Shown here one piece after another: positions 62,326-64,000 of a stretch of DNA of 64,000 nt. The DNA lies in NCBI RefSeq assembly GCF_009711165.2, contig NZ_WMID02000006.1, forward strand, positions 1-64,000, read 5' to 3'. The notes beneath the pieces were generated by a model. The model was given only the letters and a program-made list of their open reading frames with translations. It was not told the DNA's origin and ran no database searches. The stretch's first letter is position 1; each line of letters starts with the position of its first letter. Source of the stretch: Flavobacterium sp. MC2016-06. GTDB taxonomy: Bacteria; Bacteroidota; Bacteroidia; Flavobacteriales; Flavobacteriaceae. Made by a program: the position numbers and the translations under genes.

Positions 62326-64000
62326 TTGAAAAAGATTACTCTTAAATATTGCTTTTTTTTGGTGTTTTTTTTCTTATTGATAGCTTGTTCTACTAAGAAA
62401 AACACTTTTTTGTCTAGAAATTCTCATGCATTGAGTACAAAGTATAATATTTTGTATAATGGCGGAATTGGTCTAGACAAGGGTTTAATGTCTATACAGG
62501 CCAATAATCAAGATAATTTTTGGAAAATGCTGCCTATTGAAAAAATGCAGATTGACGAAAATTTTTCTGATGATGCTAAAGCTAAAAATGCTGATTTTGA
62601 AAAGGCTGAAACCAAAGCAACAAAAGCCATTCAAAAGCACTCGATGAATATTGGCGGAAGAGAAAGAAACTCTCAAATTGATGAAGCTTATTTGATGCTG
62701 GGAAAAGCAAGATACTACGATCAGCGTTTTATTCCTGCACAAGAGGCATTCAATTATATTTTATACAAATATCCAAACAGCAGTAATATTTATACAGCAA
62801 AAATCTGGCGCGAAAAAACCAATATGCGTTTAGGTAACGATGCTGTTGTTATTACAAATATTAACAGGCTGTTAAAAAAGACAGATTTAAGCAAACAAAC
62901 TTTTTCTGATGCAAACGCACTATTAGCAGAAGCGTTTTTAAATTTAGAAGAAAAAGACAGTGCTGTAGCTAAACTTAGAATTGCAGAAAAATTTAGCAGA
63001 ATAAATGAAGAGAAAGCTCGATACCGTTTTATTTTAGGACAAATGTATCAGGAGGCTGGAAAAAAAGATAGTGCAAATTATTTTTACGACGGAGTAATCG
63101 ATATGAATCGTAAGGCCGACAGAAAATACATGATGCATGCTTATGCAAAAAAAGCTCAGATGTATGATTATAAAAATGGCAACGACACCATATTTATAAA
63201 AACGTATAATAAGCTGGTAGCAGATCGTGAGAACAGACCTTATTATGATGTTTTGTTTTACGAAATGGGTGTTTTCTTTGATAAAAGAAAAGATCAAGTA
63301 GATGCGCTAAAATTTTATAATAAATCGCTGGCAAGAAAATCTAAAGATCCTTATTTGGTTGCTTCTGCCTATAGAAACATTGGAAACATGTATTTTAAAA
63401 ATACAGATTATACAATGGCAGCTAAATATTATGACAGTACATTGGTAAAACTGGATCCAAAAACCAGAGAGTTTGCTTTTATCCAAAAGAACAGAAAAAA
63501 TCTTGATGACGTAATTAAGTACGAGGCAATTGCTAAACGAAATGACAGTATCATTAAAGTTTACGGTTTACCACCTGCAGACAGAAAAATTTATTTCGAA
63601 AATTACATTGCAGAACTTAAAAAGAAAGACGATGCCAAACGTATTGTATTAGAGAAGGAAAAAGAAAAATTAGCCAATATCGAGAGAAATTCACAAGCTT
63701 CAAATTCAGGAAATGGAGCAGTTAATCCCAATTCTTTAGGACAACCTGCTGTTCCAGATGGCGTTGGATTACCTCCGGGCGCAAATTCTGATGCGGTAAG
63801 TACATTTTATTTTTACAATCCAACAACAGTTGCTTATGGAAAACTGCAATTTAAAAAAATGTGGGGTAATAGAACAATTGGCGGAAATTGGAGATTATCG
63901 GGTATAAAAGCAGCCAACGCTGCAGCAATGAACGATACTATAAATGACCAAGTTGCTGCAAATACAACAAAAGATTCAATAGTTATTCAGCAGTATACAA
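62326..64000 (+). CDS. sprE: SprE-like gliding/T9SS lipoprotein (5' part)
   Basis: The reading frame is open to the window edge (558 codons). It starts with TTG at 62326, giving MKKITLKYCFFLVFFFLLIA and the lipobox Cys directly after. The body has TPR-type repeats (for example IDEAYLMLGKARYYDQRFIP, DPYLVASAYRNIGNMYFKN). The later part includes STFYFYNPTTVAYGKLQFK and FKKMWGNRTIGGNWRLSG, matching my memory of Flavobacterium johnsoniae SprE (PorW), which is needed for gliding motility and type IX secretion. No in-frame ATG precedes the signal peptide. The 3' end lies outside the window. Confidence 0.85.
   Translation, partial: MKKITLKYCFFLVFFFLLIACSTKKNTFLSRNSHALSTKYNILYNGGIGLDKGLMSIQANNQDNFWKMLPIEKMQIDENFSDDAKAKNADFEKAETKATKAIQKHSMNIGGRERNSQIDEAYLMLGKARYYDQRFIPAQEAFNYILYKYPNSSNIYTAKIWREKTNMRLGNDAVVITNINRLLKKTDLSKQTFSDANALLAEAFLNLEEKDSAVAKLRIAEKFSRINEEKARYRFILGQMYQEAGKKDSANYFYDGVIDMNRKADRKYMMHAYAKKAQMYDYKNGNDTIFIKTYNKLVADRENRPYYDVLFYEMGVFFDKRKDQVDALKFYNKSLARKSKDPYLVASAYRNIGNMYFKNTDYTMAAKYYDSTLVKLDPKTREFAFIQKNRKNLDDVIKYEAIAKRNDSIIKVYGLPPADRKIYFENYIAELKKKDDAKRIVLEKEKEKLANIERNSQASNSGNGAVNPNSLGQPAVPDGVGLPPGANSDAVSTFYFYNPTTVAYGKLQFKKMWGNRTIGGNWRLSGIKAANAAAMNDTINDQVAANTTKDSIVIQQYT

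Overview
The window looks like a piece of a Flavobacterium-type chromosome (phylum Bacteroidota). The evidence is an AT-rich composition, TAnnTTTG promoter elements, no obvious Shine-Dalgarno sequences, type IX secretion (T9SS) C-terminal sorting tails, a SprE-like gliding/T9SS lipoprotein, and many protein families (DUF4175, DUF3857, DUF5687, DUF4254 and others) typical of that group. No rRNA operon, prophage, insertion sequence or CRISPR array was seen. One tRNA (Cys) is present.

Left part (about 0.1-25.4 kb): mostly minus-strand housekeeping genes. In order: a PIF1-like helicase, an OmpH/Skp-like lipoprotein, a methyltransferase and an acetyltransferase, mnmG, ybeY with a large DUF4175 membrane protein, gltX (plus), a Band-7 protein (plus), a small membrane-protein operon (YtxH, holin-like, DUF6327-like), glnS, folB (plus), tRNA-Cys, a LysE exporter, a DUF2807 protein and rnr. 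Between mnmG and ybeY lies about 1.1 kb holding thirteen copies of a parS-like 16-mer (centre TGTTCCACGTGGAACA). Six of these sit in a 117-bp tandem array and the last encodes the C-terminus of YbeY. Between 17.7 and 18.8 kb lie three copies of a 317-bp noncoding repeat.

Boundary (25.75-26.54 kb): an AT-rich noncoding stretch with DnaA-box-like 9-mers. Gene orientation changes from mostly minus (16 of 19 CDS) to mostly plus (22 of 32 CDS) here. With the parS-like cluster about 18 kb away, this is a candidate replication origin region. Neither dnaA nor parAB is in the window.

Right part (26.5-64 kb): rpiB; a pair of DUF3857 transglutaminase-like proteins, the second lacking the catalytic residues; tex; two T9SS-exported proteins (a delta-60 repeat protein and a GH8 glycosidase); tatA; an M23-like membrane anchor without a peptidase domain; a GH3-family enzyme; and a protein whose C-terminal half resembles a nucleoside phosphorylase. 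A surface-polysaccharide locus follows (42.5-53.5 kb): Wzz-like, Wzx-like, two GT4, GT2, EpsG/Wzy-like, O-antigen ligase-like, UDP-glucuronate decarboxylase and a CapK-like adenylating enzyme. Inside it an ORF6N-domain gene is preceded, on the plus-strand map, by five intergenic hairpins. Their cores match a palindrome inside the gene, and on the minus strand all of them can be read as the same ORF6N peptide motif. The end of the window holds purD, upp, a DUF4254/GT9 pair, an oxidoreductase, an ABC exporter and the first part of sprE.

The best candidates for undescribed biology are the ORF6N-linked palindrome family, the tandem parS-like array, and the 3 x 317-bp repeat.
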